From JBAZCI01 sp041671025 (GTDB lineage Bacteria > Patescibacteriota > Patescibacteriia > UBA10025), in contig JBAZCI010000047.1 in the NCBI GenBank assembly GCA_041671025.1, positions 1 to 5,862 of the forward strand: a stretch of DNA of 5,862 bases, read 5' to 3'. The position numbers and the translations under genes were made by a program. Under the pieces are notes generated by a model. It was not told where the DNA came from and searched no databases. It saw nothing but the letters and a program-made list of their open reading frames with translations. Each line of letters starts with the position of its first letter. The stretch's first letter is position 1. Positions 1 to 5,433 of this stretch are shown piece by piece.

Positions 1-1
1 T

Positions 2-208
2 GAGGCTTTTACCTTAACCATAACCGATGTACTGAAGGCAAAGGGTGAAGTAACTATCACCGGCTTTGGCACATTTATGGCCAAAGAGCGTTCCGCCCGC
101 GCCGGAGTCAACCCGCAGAATCCCAGCGAGCGCATCCAGATTGGTGCTGTGACTATCCCTAAATTCAAATCAGGAAAAGCATTGAAGGATGCACTGAAGG
201 GGAAGTAA
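2..208 (+). CDS. HU-family DNA-binding protein, C-terminal part (5' truncated)
   Basis: The reading frame is open from the window edge and encodes 68 residues up to TAA at 206-208. It matches the C-terminal two thirds of HU/IHF-type nucleoid proteins: the GFGTF turn at the start of the beta saddle, the basic KERSARAG stretch, the arm with the conserved NP pair (NPQNPSERIQI) whose proline intercalates into DNA, and the closing FKSGKALKDAL helix. HU proteins are about 90 residues, so roughly 22 N-terminal residues lie outside the window. The product should be a small dimeric, non-sequence-specific DNA-bending protein of the nucleoid. HU and IHF subunits cannot be told apart from this fragment; the arm and C-terminus look more HU-like. 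A hairpin terminator follows 20 bases after the stop, so this is the last gene of its transcript. Confidence 0.95.
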   Translation, partial: EAFTLTITDVLKAKGEVTITGFGTFMAKERSARAGVNPQNPSERIQIGAVTIPKFKSGKALKDALKGK

Positions 209-228
209 TTTAAAATACACTTATACCA

Positions 229-260
229 AAAAGCTGGCACTCTCTGTGCCGGCTTTTTTT
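229..260. terminator. Intrinsic terminator after the HU gene, possibly bidirectional
   Basis: AAGCTGGCAC (231-240) pairs with GTGCCGGCTT (246-255) around a TCTCT loop, with one T-G wobble, and is followed by an unbroken T run to 260. This is a classic rho-independent terminator for the plus-strand HU gene. Read on the minus strand the stem survives with one mismatch and ends in a T run as well, so it may also end the convergent tRNA-Lys transcript. Confidence 0.9.
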
Positions 261-284
261 GATATGACCATAGATATTTGTACC

Positions 285-360
285 TGGTGGGTCGTGGAGG
301 AATCGAACCTCCAACCTTGGGCTTAAGAGGCCCCTGCTCTACCAATTGAGCTAACGACCC
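285..360 (-). tRNA. tRNA-Lys (anticodon CTT), CCA encoded
   Basis: The minus strand folds into a complete 76-base cloverleaf. The acceptor stem is GGGTCGT/ACGACCC, the D stem GCTC/GAGC with GG in the loop, the anticodon loop CTCTTAA, the variable loop AGGTT, and the T arm GGAGG-TTCGATT-CCTCC. The discriminator is A and the 3' CCA (plus-strand TGG at 285-287) is encoded. Anticodon CTT reads the lysine codon AAG. The first base pair of the anticodon stem (27-43) is a G-A mismatch; the other four pairs are G-C. The acceptor and D arm closely resemble E. coli tRNA-Lys as I recall it. Confidence 0.96.
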
Positions 361-393
361 ATGCAATGCCTACATCAACGGGATACAAACGAA

Positions 394-409
394 CGTGCAC
401 CAGTACACG
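394..409 (-). other. Small inverted repeat in the tRNA-Lys leader
   Basis: CGTGCAC (394-400) and GTACACG (403-409) form an inverted repeat with one wobble and a two-base centre, which in RNA would open to a four-base loop. It lies between the predicted tRNA-Lys start site and the mature 5' end, so it would be in the roughly 55-base precursor leader removed by RNase P. There is no T run, so it does not look like a terminator for the upstream HD-protein gene. Function is unknown. Confidence 0.4.
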
Positions 410-421
410 CACAATGCGCGT

Positions 422-450
422 ATTGTATAGAGCTTAGGGAAGAAATGCAA
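422..450 (-). promoter_or_regulatory. Sigma-70-type promoter for tRNA-Lys
   Basis: On the minus strand, TTGCAT (450-445) and TACAAT (427-422) are separated by exactly 17 bases, giving a good housekeeping promoter with a start near position 415. It begins only 11 bases after the stop codon of the HD-protein gene, so tRNA-Lys can be expressed independently. The leader before the mature tRNA would be about 55 bases. Confidence 0.7.
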
Positions 451-461
451 GTCCGGGACGC

Positions 462-1358
462 TTACTCGACAACTTGCTGCTTATCATTCCATAGCTTCAG
501 ATATTCCCGCACTGCATTCACATTGACGGGTAATTGACGGATCGCCTGAAGGCCGGTGGTAATTCCCCGCTCTTCTATCATGCGTTTCACATCATCTTCT
601 TGACTGAGAATATCTGCATCACTTTCTGCCGAAAGATGTATTTCAGTTTTTGCCAAAGAGTCGCCGAGATACAACAAGCCCATTTCCGGCTCGAACCCAG
701 GCTGTCCTGCCATAACCTTTTCTGAAGCCTGTTTAAAATCATCCGTTTGAACAAAAGCCATTGAATATCCATCCGGCCGATTTTTTGCCGAATCTCGTAC
801 TTTTGCCAGTTCATAATGTAACTCAGCACAACGGGCGACATATTCAATCTGTGCGTCGGTAAGCTGATAGTCACGTTTCAGTATCTGCGAAAATCCCTCG
901 GAACGGATAATACCACCGGAAGTTTTTTCGTGACCCGCATGGATAAAATGCATTGGCTTGTTTGGCTTGCGAACGATACGACGGTCGGAAAACTTGCCCA
1001 AATCGTGCAAAGGAATTGCAATCTCTAATAATTCTTTTTTACTCCGCCCATCGATACTCTCGGACATATGCACGGATACCGCTTCATCCACTCCCCACTG
1101 CTGAAGATATCCGGGCACTTCCTCCTGATTATACGTATCAAACATCTTCGTGTGAGTAATCACGCCCCACTGATGATACTCTGGTCGATGTTGAAGCGGG
1201 TCATCAGGATTTTTAAAATATTCCCGGTTTAACTCCTCACGAGAATTAAGATTATTGCGAATGAGATGCTTGGCCATTTCAGGAAGTTTATCAAAAAGGG
1301 ATTCCACAATCTCCCGTGTATCCATCCGCGGATTCAGTTCAGGTCGCTCTCGATCCAT
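462..1358 (-). CDS. HD-domain phosphohydrolase-like protein, specific function unknown
   Basis: This 298-residue predicted soluble protein has no signal peptide or membrane segment. It carries the ordered metal ligands of the HD superfamily: His69 (ITHTKMF), the His118-Asp119 doublet in PLHDLGK, His140 and His143 in HFIHAGHE, His181 in ELHYE, and a likely distal Asp233 in YLGDSLAK. The HDLGK ... HAGHE arrangement resembles the HD domains of CCA-adding enzymes and other nucleotide or RNA phosphohydrolases, but no nucleotidyltransferase domain is present. The substrate cannot be named; a phosphomonoesterase or cyclic phosphodiesterase activity is likely for the fold. The start is uncertain: neither ATG 1358 nor ATG 1325 (residue 12) has a Shine-Dalgarno site, and I found no convincing promoter just upstream. 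Expression may therefore depend on read-through from tRNA-Arg, 187 bases upstream. tRNA-Lys follows downstream with its own promoter. Confidence 0.85.
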   Translation of the reverse strand: MDRERPELNPRMDTREIVESLFDKLPEMAKHLIRNNLNSREELNREYFKNPDDPLQHRPEYHQWGVITHTKMFDTYNQEEVPGYLQQWGVDEAVSVHMSESIDGRSKKELLEIAIPLHDLGKFSDRRIVRKPNKPMHFIHAGHEKTSGGIIRSEGFSQILKRDYQLTDAQIEYVARCAELHYELAKVRDSAKNRPDGYSMAFVQTDDFKQASEKVMAGQPGFEPEMGLLYLGDSLAKTEIHLSAESDADILSQEDDVKRMIEERGITTGLQAIRQLPVNVNAVREYLKLWNDKQQVVE

Positions 1359-1545
1359 ATGTATGAAAAAGTGTTTTGTCGCCGTTCCTGCGATTACCTA
1401 TGCCCTCGGAGGGATTCGGTCACGAGTACATTTCCTGACCGGAAAAGTCTCTCGACCCCGCCTCGCGGTCGCTTTCAGCGACATCGCTGCGGCTTTCTCG
1501 CCCCTCACGCGAGCAAAGTAGATTTGCTCGCTCGTTCGCATTTCA
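1359..1545 (-). other. Palindrome-rich spacer between tRNA-Arg and the HD-protein gene
   Basis: This 187-base stretch holds no credible gene. Its tRNA-proximal half (about 1461-1545) is dense in TCGC/GCGA words and forms several hairpins. GTCGCT (1468-1473) pairs with AGCGAC (1477-1482). The overlapping CAGCGA (1476-1481) instead pairs with TCGCTG (1484-1489), so these two are mutually exclusive. A perfect 9-base-pair stem sits at 1509-1531. Open frames through it on both strands run into the antisense or sense of the tRNA and look spurious. It could be a tRNA trailer, a processing region, or a copy of a dispersed repeat. Confidence 0.5.
1509..1531. repeat. Perfect inverted repeat downstream of tRNA-Arg
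   Basis: GCGAGCAAA (1509-1517) and TTTGCTCGC (1523-1531) are exact reverse complements around the five-base centre GTAGA. It starts about 15 bases beyond the tRNA-Arg 3' end on the transcribed minus strand. No T run follows, so it is not a standard rho-independent terminator. A role in 3' processing, RNA stability or rho-dependent ending is possible but not shown. Confidence 0.75.
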
Positions 1546-1618
1546 TGCGCCCGGAGGGACTCGAACCCCCAACCCCATGGTCCGAAGCCATGTACTCTAT
1601 CCATTGAGCTACGGGCGC
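1546..1618 (-). tRNA. tRNA-Arg (anticodon TCG), CCA not encoded
   Basis: The minus strand forms a full 73-base cloverleaf ending at the discriminator A. The acceptor is GCGCCCG/CGGGCGC, the D stem GCTC/GAGT, the anticodon stem CATGG/CCATG with loop CTTCGGA, the variable loop GGGTT, and the T arm GGGGG-TTCGAGT-CCCTC with one wobble. Anticodon TCG reads CGA (arginine) and, with wobble modification, possibly other CGN codons. The bases after the discriminator are TGA, so CCA must be added after transcription, unlike the tRNA-Lys in this window. Confidence 0.96.
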
Positions 1619-1631
1619 GCGATACTGAAAG

Positions 1632-1660
1632 AGTTTATCAGGTTTTACTCGTTTCTTCAA
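1632..1660 (-). promoter_or_regulatory. Extended -10 promoter for tRNA-Arg
   Basis: On the minus strand, TTGAAG (1660-1655) and TAAACT (1637-1632) are 17 bases apart, and the -10 is preceded by TGA, an extended -10 of the TGN type. A start about seven bases downstream would leave a leader of only about six bases before the mature tRNA 5' end at 1618. Read-through could reach the HD-protein gene. Confidence 0.7.
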
Positions 1661-1687
1661 GACAAAAACTGTAAAGCACTCATGAAG

Positions 1688-2770
1688 CTACTTCCAGGAT
1701 CGTTCAACTGTGAAGATCCACTTTTCAAGCGCATCACCGAACTTTTCAGATGAAAAATCTTTTGCGCGTTCTAAAACCTTTTGGCGGTTAAGGTGCCAGG
1801 CTTTTTGTACTGCACGGCATAATTCCTCTACTCGGGCTTCAGGCCGGCACAGCACACCCGATGTTGGTGTAATAATTTCCGCAGGACCACCCATACGGAG
1901 CGCAACAACCGGAGTACCACACGCCAATGATTCAATAATTGACAGCCCAAATCCTTCCACCCAATGGTACGGCGCAATCATCACGCGCGCCCGTCCGATA
2001 ATACGGGACAATTTTTTTGATGAAACAAAACCGTGATATGTATACTGAACATCCGAGAAATCAGCAATGCATTTCTTAAAATACTCCACATCTTGCATCT
2101 TGCCGAAAATGTCCAAAGGAAGCTGTAACCGGTCGGCTACGGCAAACGCGGCACGCAACCCCTTTACCGGAGTAATCCGCGCACTCCACACTAAACGGTC
2201 TTGTGGTTTTTTATGAAAGATGAACTCGCTTCTATTTACTACAGCTCCGGGTCGTAAAATATACGGACGTATTATTTCAGTGAACGATTTTGCCTGGGTA
2301 AGCGTTAGAAAAGATACGCAGTGTACATGCCGTTTGGCAAATTCTGCGAGTGCTCTGTCAGTCGTGCGCTGTAACGATCCTACTGTAATCATATGTCCAA
2401 CGGGTGTAGAAAAAAGTGTTGATTTTTTATACGCCGGAGCATCATAATTAAGTCCAATGATGACATCGTAGTTTTTTTGTAATTGACCCGCTGTATTCCA
2501 TATATTATCAACCGCGCTCGGCCCATGTCTTTTTTTTATCAATATGCCATTTTTCCTTGTGACATCAACTGGCGGGTTACCCTCAATTTCGATAATTTCA
2601 CTATGTAGCACCTTGCTTCCTTTCAGCGCAAGAATACTCACCACGTGTCCACGTGATTTCAAAATACCTTTTATAAAACTTACGCGCCGCTCCACTCCGC
2701 CATTTTCCCCTGACCCAAGCGGTCCAAGAGCCGGTGCAGTCAGTAATATGCGTAATTTTCTTTTGGACAT
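1688..2770 (-). CDS. GT4-type (GT-B fold) glycosyltransferase
   Basis: The protein has 360 residues from ATG 2770. It should transfer a sugar from a nucleotide-activated donor to a cell-envelope or secreted glycan or glycoconjugate at the cytoplasmic side of the membrane; donor and acceptor cannot be read from sequence. The N-terminus KLRILLTAPALGPLGSGE, followed by GGVERR, is the usual first beta strand and glycine-rich loop of GT-B enzymes. The C-terminal half has WSARITPVKG (R198, K203), matching the donor-phosphate-binding Arg/Lys pair. It also has EGFGLSIIE (E272 and E280), the EX7E motif of family GT4, followed by SLACGTPVVALRMGGPAEII. No membrane segments are seen. Two upstream in-frame ATGs (2809 and 2791) would add 13 or 6 residues. 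I prefer 2770 because a TACAAT -10 sits just upstream and the family fold begins there; none of the three has a well-spaced Shine-Dalgarno site. There is no terminator before the tRNA-Arg promoter. Confidence 0.9.
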   Translation of the reverse strand: MSKRKLRILLTAPALGPLGSGENGGVERRVSFIKGILKSRGHVVSILALKGSKVLHSEIIEIEGNPPVDVTRKNGILIKKRHGPSAVDNIWNTAGQLQKNYDVIIGLNYDAPAYKKSTLFSTPVGHMITVGSLQRTTDRALAEFAKRHVHCVSFLTLTQAKSFTEIIRPYILRPGAVVNRSEFIFHKKPQDRLVWSARITPVKGLRAAFAVADRLQLPLDIFGKMQDVEYFKKCIADFSDVQYTYHGFVSSKKLSRIIGRARVMIAPYHWVEGFGLSIIESLACGTPVVALRMGGPAEIITPTSGVLCRPEARVEELCRAVQKAWHLNRQKVLERAKDFSSEKFGDALEKWIFTVERSWK

Positions 2771-2781
2771 AGGCTGATACA

Positions 2782-2790
2782 ATTGTAACA
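2782..2790 (-). promoter_or_regulatory. Extended -10 promoter for the glycosyltransferase gene
   Basis: The minus strand reads TGT-TACAAT (2790-2782), an extended -10. No good -35 is visible at 16-18 bases upstream, as is common for extended -10 promoters. The predicted start, near 2775, would leave only about five bases before ATG 2770. This argues against the upstream ATGs and for a nearly leaderless mRNA. Confidence 0.55.
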
Positions 2791-2845
2791 TAGGAGATAC
2801 CTGCCACATAACTCCACACTTCCCTTTAATGAATCCCTACTTATA

Positions 2846-2854
2846 TGTTATACT
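2846..2854 (+). promoter_or_regulatory. Extended -10 promoter for the DHS-family gene
   Basis: TGT-TATACT at 2846-2854 is a near-consensus extended -10 with only a weak -35 (TTAATG, 2826-2831, 17 bases away). Transcription would start near 2861, inside the 5' extension of the open frame, so the ATG at 2829 would not be transcribed and ATG 2910 becomes the likely start. A second -10-like sequence, TAAAAT (2893-2898), lies 11 bases before ATG 2910 and could give a nearly leaderless transcript. Confidence 0.55.
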
Positions 2855-2909
2855 TTCAGTCGGTTCATTAATTTTAATTTCAGTAAACAACTTAAAATAC
2901 TTTTCTCCT

Positions 2910-3944
2910 ATGTCACAACCGATAACGAAAAAGAGACTGCTCAAAACACCGATCGAGCATATCGACATCAAAAAGATTAATGCCAAAGCGCTCATTGAGG
3001 CTTACGAGCATATGTCATTCTCTGCCCGGGACCTCGCGGAAGCGGCACGTATCTACAATATGATGCTTCGGGACCGCAAAGCATCCGTCTGGCTCACCCT
3101 CGCCGGCTCGACCAGCGCTGCGGGCTGTATGGATATCTACACGGACCTGGTCAAACACAATATGATCGATGCCATCGTGGCAACCGGTGCTTCCATCGTA
3201 GATATGGATTTCTTTGAAGCGCTCGGCTTCAAACACTACCGGGGCACGCAGTTCATCGACGACGGTCTGCTCCGCAAACTGTACATCGATCGGATTTATG
3301 ACACCTTTATCAACGAAGAAGAGCTACAGGTCTGCGACAAGACCATAGCGAAAATTGCCGACACCTTGGAACCCCGGCCATATTCCTCCAGAGAGTTCAT
3401 ATGGGAAATGGGCAAATACCTGGTAAAACATAGTAAGAAAAAAAACTCGCTCGTCCAGGCGTGTTACGAACACAACGTGCCGATATTCTGCCCGGCCTTC
3501 ACCGACTCTTCCGCCGGCTTTGGACTCGTCTACCACCAGTGGCATAATCCGGGAAAGCACGTCAGCATTGATTCAGTACGGGACTTCATGGAGCTCACGC
3601 GGGTTAAGATGAAAGCCGCAGAAACCGGACTGTTAATGATCGGGGGCGGCGTACCAAAAAACTTCGCTCAAGATACCGTAGTCTGCGCCGAAGTTCTTGG
3701 TGTCGAAGCGCCGGTTCACAAATATGCGGTACAGATAACCGTAGCAGATGTACGCGACGGCGCATGTTCATCCTCAACGTTAAAAGAGGCGAGTTCCTGG
3801 GGTAAAGTCAGTACCGTACATGAACAGATGGTATATGCGGAAGCCACGCTTGCCGTGCCTTTGATTGCGGCTGATGCCTACCATCGCGGATTCTGGAAAA
3901 AAAGAAAAAAGTGGAATTTTGCAAATATATTCACGGACAAGTAG
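2910..3944 (+). CDS. Deoxyhypusine synthase family protein (bacterial type, likely polyamine/aminobutyl transfer)
   Basis: The 344-residue product spans the whole family (human DHS is about 370). These NAD-dependent enzymes cleave spermidine and move the aminobutyl group to an acceptor: eIF5A in eukaryotes and archaea, putrescine or other amines in some bacterial relatives. The start MSQPITKKRLLKTPIEHIDI is typical. Visible blocks are the NAD-site TLAGSTSAAG (about 63-72), CPAFTDSSAG (about 194-203), IGGGVPK (244-250) and KEASSWGKV, which holds the catalytic lysine (K299, human K329) with W297 and E293 conserved. Matched by eye to human DHS, D243, H288 and D316 of the polyamine pocket are replaced by F204, N251 and C286, so the substrate probably differs. 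An in-frame ATG at 2829 would add 27 hydrophobic residues but lies upstream of the predicted transcription start. The gene looks richer in G+C than the glycosyltransferase gene. It ends facing pilT across a shared terminator. Confidence 0.92.
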   Translation: MSQPITKKRLLKTPIEHIDIKKINAKALIEAYEHMSFSARDLAEAARIYNMMLRDRKASVWLTLAGSTSAAGCMDIYTDLVKHNMIDAIVATGASIVDMDFFEALGFKHYRGTQFIDDGLLRKLYIDRIYDTFINEEELQVCDKTIAKIADTLEPRPYSSREFIWEMGKYLVKHSKKKNSLVQACYEHNVPIFCPAFTDSSAGFGLVYHQWHNPGKHVSIDSVRDFMELTRVKMKAAETGLLMIGGGVPKNFAQDTVVCAEVLGVEAPVHKYAVQITVADVRDGACSSSTLKEASSWGKVSTVHEQMVYAEATLAVPLIAADAYHRGFWKKRKKWNFANIFTDK

Positions 3945-3948
3945 ACAT

Positions 3949-3963
3949 GGGATTCTGAATCCC
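3949..3963. repeat. Short hairpin just after the DHS-family stop codon
   Basis: GGGATT (3949-3954) and AATCCC (3958-3963) are perfect reverse complements around CTG, five bases after the stop codon. With no T run it is not a terminator itself; it sits in the short 3' UTR before the main terminator hairpin and may protect the mRNA end, or be chance. Confidence 0.45.
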
Positions 3964-3979
3964 CTTTCACGCGGATTCT

Positions 3980-4014
3980 CAAAACACCTCTGGGGTTTCC
4001 CGAGAGGTGTTTTG
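3980..4014. terminator. Bidirectional intrinsic terminator between convergent genes
   Basis: CAAAACACCTCT (3980-3991) and AGAGGTGTTTTG (4003-4014) are exact 12-base reverse complements. The loop can pair further (GGG with CCC). Because the stem is flanked by an A run on one side and a T run on the other, the hairpin ends in TTTT on both strands. It should therefore stop the DHS-family transcript from the left and the pilT transcript from the right. Confidence 0.88.
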
Positions 4015-4032
4015 GATATTGACGTAAGTAAT

Positions 4033-5082
4033 TTACAGGACGGTAGGCGTCGACATGTACAGCTTTGCCGTTTCCTGATCGATAATACCGTGATCAAACA
4101 ATCGCTTGATATCCTGATCCATTGTAACCATTCCTTCCTCACTTGAGGTCTGAATCGTCGTACGAATTTGAGCAATCTTGTTTTCACGAATCAGATTGGA
4201 GACAGCGGGTGTATTGATCAGAATTTCCCGTGATGCGATGCGGCCGCCGCCTTTTTTAGGAAGAAGCTGTTGAGAAATAATACCCTTCAAAAAGAGCGAA
4301 AGCTGTAATCGTACCTGTGACTGTTGATAGGGAGGGAATACATCAATAATACGATCAATCGTTTGACCCGCGTTGTATGTGTGTAACGTAGCAAGCACCA
4401 AGTGCCCCGTTTCAGCAAGAGTAATCGTTGCCGCAATCGTTTCGAGGTCGCGCATTTCTCCTACAAGAATGACATTCGGGTCCTGGCGAAGAACGTGCTT
4501 CAGCGCCTGAGCAAATGAGAGCATGTCCGTACCCAATTGGCGCTGTTTGATGATAGCCTTTGTCGTAATACCGTTTTCATAGATAAACTCAATCGGGTCT
4601 TCCAAGGTAATAATGTGCGCGGCGCGCTCTCGGGCGATCATATTAATCATCGCCGCAAGAGATGTTGATTTACCGCAACCGGTAGGACCTGTCACGAGAA
4701 TCAGCCCCTGCTTCATACGCAACAGATCATAGACAATTTTTGGCATCTGCAGCTCTTCCATGGTAGGAATAATCTGAGAAATGATACGGGCGACCATACC
4801 GGGATTGTTCCGTTCCCAATGGCAGTTAATACGAAACCGGCACAGATCCGTAATTTCATGGGACAAGTCAATTTCACGTTCGTTGAGGTAGACGCTTTTT
4901 TGACGGTCACTCATGATCGAAAAAATCATCTCGGCTGCCGCCTTTGATGACAACTCGTCTTCCTTTTCGTATTCAGTTAATGTCCCATCAATACGAAAAA
5001 TCGGTTTGCGTCCGACAACAAAGTGTACATCTGACGCTCCTCTGCTGACTGCTTCCTTAAATATTCCGTCGATTTTTAGCAT
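4033..5082 (-). CDS. pilT: PilT-type twitching motility / type IV pilus retraction ATPase
   Basis: This 349-residue protein is full length for PilT, a cytoplasmic hexameric ATPase that drives retraction of type IV pili. An N-terminal PAS-like domain (about 1-105) begins with the family signature ASDVHF and RIDG. The RecA-like core follows: Walker A GPTGCGKST (132-140), Asp box ITLEDPIEF (158-166), Walker B VILVGEMRD (204-212) and His box GHLVLATLHT (226-235). The C-terminal NLIRENK (296-302) matches the PilT AIRNLIRE motif that separates retraction from PilB extension ATPases, although AIR is replaced by AVS. ATG 5082 is the natural start because MLKIDGIFKEAV aligns with family N-termini, but it has no Shine-Dalgarno site. 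No other pilus gene is in the window. A strong promoter lies 150 bases upstream. Confidence 0.95.
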   Translation of the reverse strand: MLKIDGIFKEAVSRGASDVHFVVGRKPIFRIDGTLTEYEKEDELSSKAAAEMIFSIMSDRQKSVYLNEREIDLSHEITDLCRFRINCHWERNNPGMVARIISQIIPTMEELQMPKIVYDLLRMKQGLILVTGPTGCGKSTSLAAMINMIARERAAHIITLEDPIEFIYENGITTKAIIKQRQLGTDMLSFAQALKHVLRQDPNVILVGEMRDLETIAATITLAETGHLVLATLHTYNAGQTIDRIIDVFPPYQQSQVRLQLSLFLKGIISQQLLPKKGGGRIASREILINTPAVSNLIRENKIAQIRTTIQTSSEEGMVTMDQDIKRLFDHGIIDQETAKLYMSTPTVL

Positions 5083-5232
5083 AGTTTTTTGTACGAAAAA
5101 TGCGCTTCAATATCCCAAGTGGGTGAAACGATTGTTTTCTGCCGCCGTATACCGCATTTCCAAATGTAGTAAATACGAGTGACGATGAAGCAATGCTCCG
5201 ATGTGTTTTCATTTGTTTTATTTTTATTTTCT
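5083..5232 (-). other. Long 5' leader of pilT
   Basis: If transcription starts near 5232, the pilT mRNA carries about 150 untranslated bases. I see no clear riboswitch, hairpin ladder or ribosome-binding site in it. It contains a 51-codon open frame (5212-5057, starting MKTHRSIASS) that overlaps the first 26 bases of pilT in another frame; it has no ribosome-binding site, so I do not call it a gene. Beyond the promoter, 5268-5392 is AT-rich and shows nothing recognisable. Confidence 0.4.
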
Positions 5233-5238
5233 ATGTCT

Positions 5239-5267
5239 ATTGTACCACATATTTTGGCTTCTGTCAA
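5239..5267 (-). promoter_or_regulatory. Strong sigma-70 promoter for pilT
   Basis: On the minus strand, TTGACA (5267-5262), a perfect -35, is 17 bases from TACAAT (5244-5239), and TGG before the -10 also makes it an extended -10. It is the best promoter match in the window. The predicted start near 5232 lies 150 bases before the pilT ATG. Confidence 0.85.
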
Positions 5268-5392
5268 TGTATTTTTCATAAATCATCTGTGTGTCGAAAA
5301 AAAACAGTCCCGCGAATTCACTGATATACATACATAAAAGCGTAATAACATCTCAAAAATATGAATACAACAAAAATTTCATCAAATGACAA

Positions 5393-5421
5393 TTGCCAAA
5401 ATGGAATTTTAATGCTATACT
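5393..5421 (+). promoter_or_regulatory. Promoter for the secreted Ig-like protein gene
   Basis: TTGCCA (5393-5398) and TATACT (5416-5421) are separated by 17 bases, and TGC directly before the -10 makes it extended. The predicted start near 5428 lies only about six bases before ATG 5434, too short to hold a normal Shine-Dalgarno sequence. Confidence 0.8.
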
Positions 5422-5433
5422 ACATGCAGAAAG

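Noticed and set aside
1509..1531. Perfect hairpin considered as the tRNA-Arg terminator
   Set aside because: There is no T run on the minus strand after the stem, so it lacks the second half of an intrinsic terminator.
1398..1604. Minus-strand open frame of 68 codons containing GFESLRAH
   Set aside because: It starts inside tRNA-Arg and translates the tRNA T arm and the repeat-rich spacer; no ribosome-binding site or family resemblance.
1266..1607. Plus-strand open frame of 113 codons ending in RPEGLEPPTPWSEA
   Set aside because: The C-terminal part is the antisense translation of tRNA-Arg, a well-known spurious peptide, and the rest is antisense to the HD gene start and the palindromic spacer.
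3780..4187. Minus-strand open frame of 135 codons
   Set aside because: It overlaps the 3' ends of both pilT and the DHS-family gene and runs through the terminator hairpin; composition is typical of a shadow frame.
5057..5212. 51-codon minus-strand frame in the pilT leader
   Set aside because: No ribosome-binding site and no recognisable family; kept only as a point to check under the leader finding, not called as a gene.
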